Assembly (NCBI GenBank): GCA_021201515.1
Contig: JAJQET010000170.1
Location: 1 to 5,728, forward strand
Direction: 5' to 3'
DNA from: Clostridiales bacterium
GTDB lineage: Bacteria; Bacillota; Clostridia; Oscillospirales; Oscillospiraceae
Length of the DNA stretch: 5,728 bases
Positions 4,945 through 5,728 of this stretch are shown here, piece by piece. The notes under the pieces were generated by a model. The model searched no databases and had not been told where the DNA came from. It saw only the letters and a program-made list of their open reading frames with translations. The first letter of the stretch is position 1; the number at the start of each line of letters is the position of its first letter. A program made the translations under genes and the position numbers.

Positions 4945-5728
4945 TCAGCGCTCTGCGCGGGGATAGTAGGTCTGCCCCTTGACCAGGCTCTGGTAGGCGG
5001 GGCGGATGATCTTCGTGGCGGAGGACAGCTCCTCCATGCGGTGGGCGCTCCACCCGGACACCCGGGCGATGGCGAACAGGGGGGTATAAAGCTCCATGGG
5101 AATCCCCAGCATATCGTAGACGAAGCCGCTGTAGAAGTCCACGTTGGGGCTGACCCCTTTGTAAATTTTCCGCTTCTGGGCGATCAGCCTGGTGCCGATA
5201 TGCTCCACGTTGTTGTACAGGGTCAGGTCGGCCTCACGGCCCTTCTCCACCGCCAGCTTCTCCACGAAGGACTTCAAAATCACCTCACGGGGGTCAGACA
5301 GGGAGTAGACCGCATGGCCCATGCCGTAAATCAGCCCCTGATGGTCAAAGGCGTCGCCGCTCAAAATCCTGTTCAGGTAGTTCTGAATCTCGTCCTCATC
5401 CTGGTAGTCGGAGATATGCTCCCGAATGTCGTCCATCATCCGCATCACCATCAGGTTGGCACCGCCGTGCTTCTTCCCCTTCAGGGAGCAGAGGGCCGCC
5501 GCCATGGTGGAGTAGGTGTCCGAGCCGGAGGAGGTGACCACCCGGGTGGCGAAGGTGGAGTTATTGCCGCCGCCATGCTCCATGTGCAGCAGCAGAGCGA
5601 TGTCCAGCACGTTGGCCTCCAGCGGAGTGTACTCCATGTTGGGCCGGAGCATCCGGAGGATGTTTTCCGCAATGGACAGCTCCGGGTCAGGCCGATGAAT
5701 ATACATACTGCCGTTCTTGTTATAGTGG
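4945..5728 (-). CDS. Citrate synthase (Si type), C-terminal part; 5' end outside window
   Basis: The enzyme condenses acetyl-CoA and oxaloacetate to citrate; a 2-methylcitrate synthase activity (propionyl-CoA) cannot be excluded. About 260 residues are visible, and the frame is open to the right edge, so roughly 170-190 N-terminal residues are missing. Counting from the Met codon at 5704-5706, the family's residues are present: His44 in MEHGGGNNSTFATR, catalytic His80 in LKGKKHGGAN, His131 in GMGHAVY, Arg140 in SDPR, catalytic Asp190 in PNVDFYSG and Arg215 in ARVSGWSAH. The last conserved motif, IIRPAY, is followed by a short tail. His131 is followed by Ala, as in eukaryotic enzymes, rather than the Arg common in bacteria. 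The gene is first in a unit with marR, 27 bp downstream. Re-type citrate synthase is excluded, being an unrelated fold. Confidence 0.95.
   Translation of the reverse strand, partial: HYNKNGSMYIHRPDPELSIAENILRMLRPNMEYTPLEANVLDIALLLHMEHGGGNNSTFATRVVTSSGSDTYSTMAAALCSLKGKKHGGANLMVMRMMDDIREHISDYQDEDEIQNYLNRILSGDAFDHQGLIYGMGHAVYSLSDPREVILKSFVEKLAVEKGREADLTLYNNVEHIGTRLIAQKRKIYKGVSPNVDFYSGFVYDMLGIPMELYTPLFAIARVSGWSAHRMEELSSATKIIRPAYQSLVKGQTYYPRAER

Noticed and set aside
5312..5325. Loss of the Arg in the usual bacterial G-x-G-H-R-V-Y motif of citrate synthase as an inactivating change
   Set aside because: Eukaryotic enzymes also have Ala after the catalytic His, and all catalytic residues are intact, so this is normal variation.

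Overview
The window is GC-rich and gene-dense, with strong Shine-Dalgarno sequences, sigma-A-type promoters and compact intrinsic terminators. These features, the style of the enolase and citrate synthase, and a GC-rich palindromic interspersed repeat suggest a chromosomal segment of a high-GC Clostridia, most likely an Oscillospiraceae-type gut Firmicute. The taxon is inferred from family resemblance, not from a marker gene.

Layout from left to right. (1) The C-terminal part of endonuclease III (nth, +) runs off the left edge. (2) A convergent small acidic DUF1292 (YrzB-like) protein gene (-) follows; a strong hairpin between the two serves as its terminator. (3) A 456-bp gap between its start codon and the next gene holds two divergent promoters, each with a leader of about 120-140 nt containing small hairpins. 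(4) A TSUP/TauE-SafE-type membrane permease (+) ends in a textbook terminator. (5) A complete enolase (eno, +) follows. (6) A convergent gene for a small single-pass membrane protein (-) has a PH-like C-terminal domain and its own TTGACA promoter; a hairpin shared with eno terminates it. (7) A 414-bp non-coding stretch contains a 229-bp MITE-like element with terminal inverted repeats and an apparent 9-bp target duplication. (8) A two-gene minus-strand unit of citrate synthase (5' end outside the window) followed by a MarR-family regulator ends in a strong terminator.

The genes do not form one pathway. Enolase (glycolysis) and citrate synthase (carbon entry to 2-oxoglutarate/glutamate) are central metabolism, nth is base-excision repair, and the rest are transport, regulation or unknown. 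The neighbourhood is a series of short, independently terminated units. The clearest non-gene structure is the mobile-element-like repeat at 4136-4382. I found no CRISPR array, tRNA, rRNA, phage gene or defence system, so the strongest candidates for something undescribed are this repeat, the permease leader and the PH-like membrane protein.
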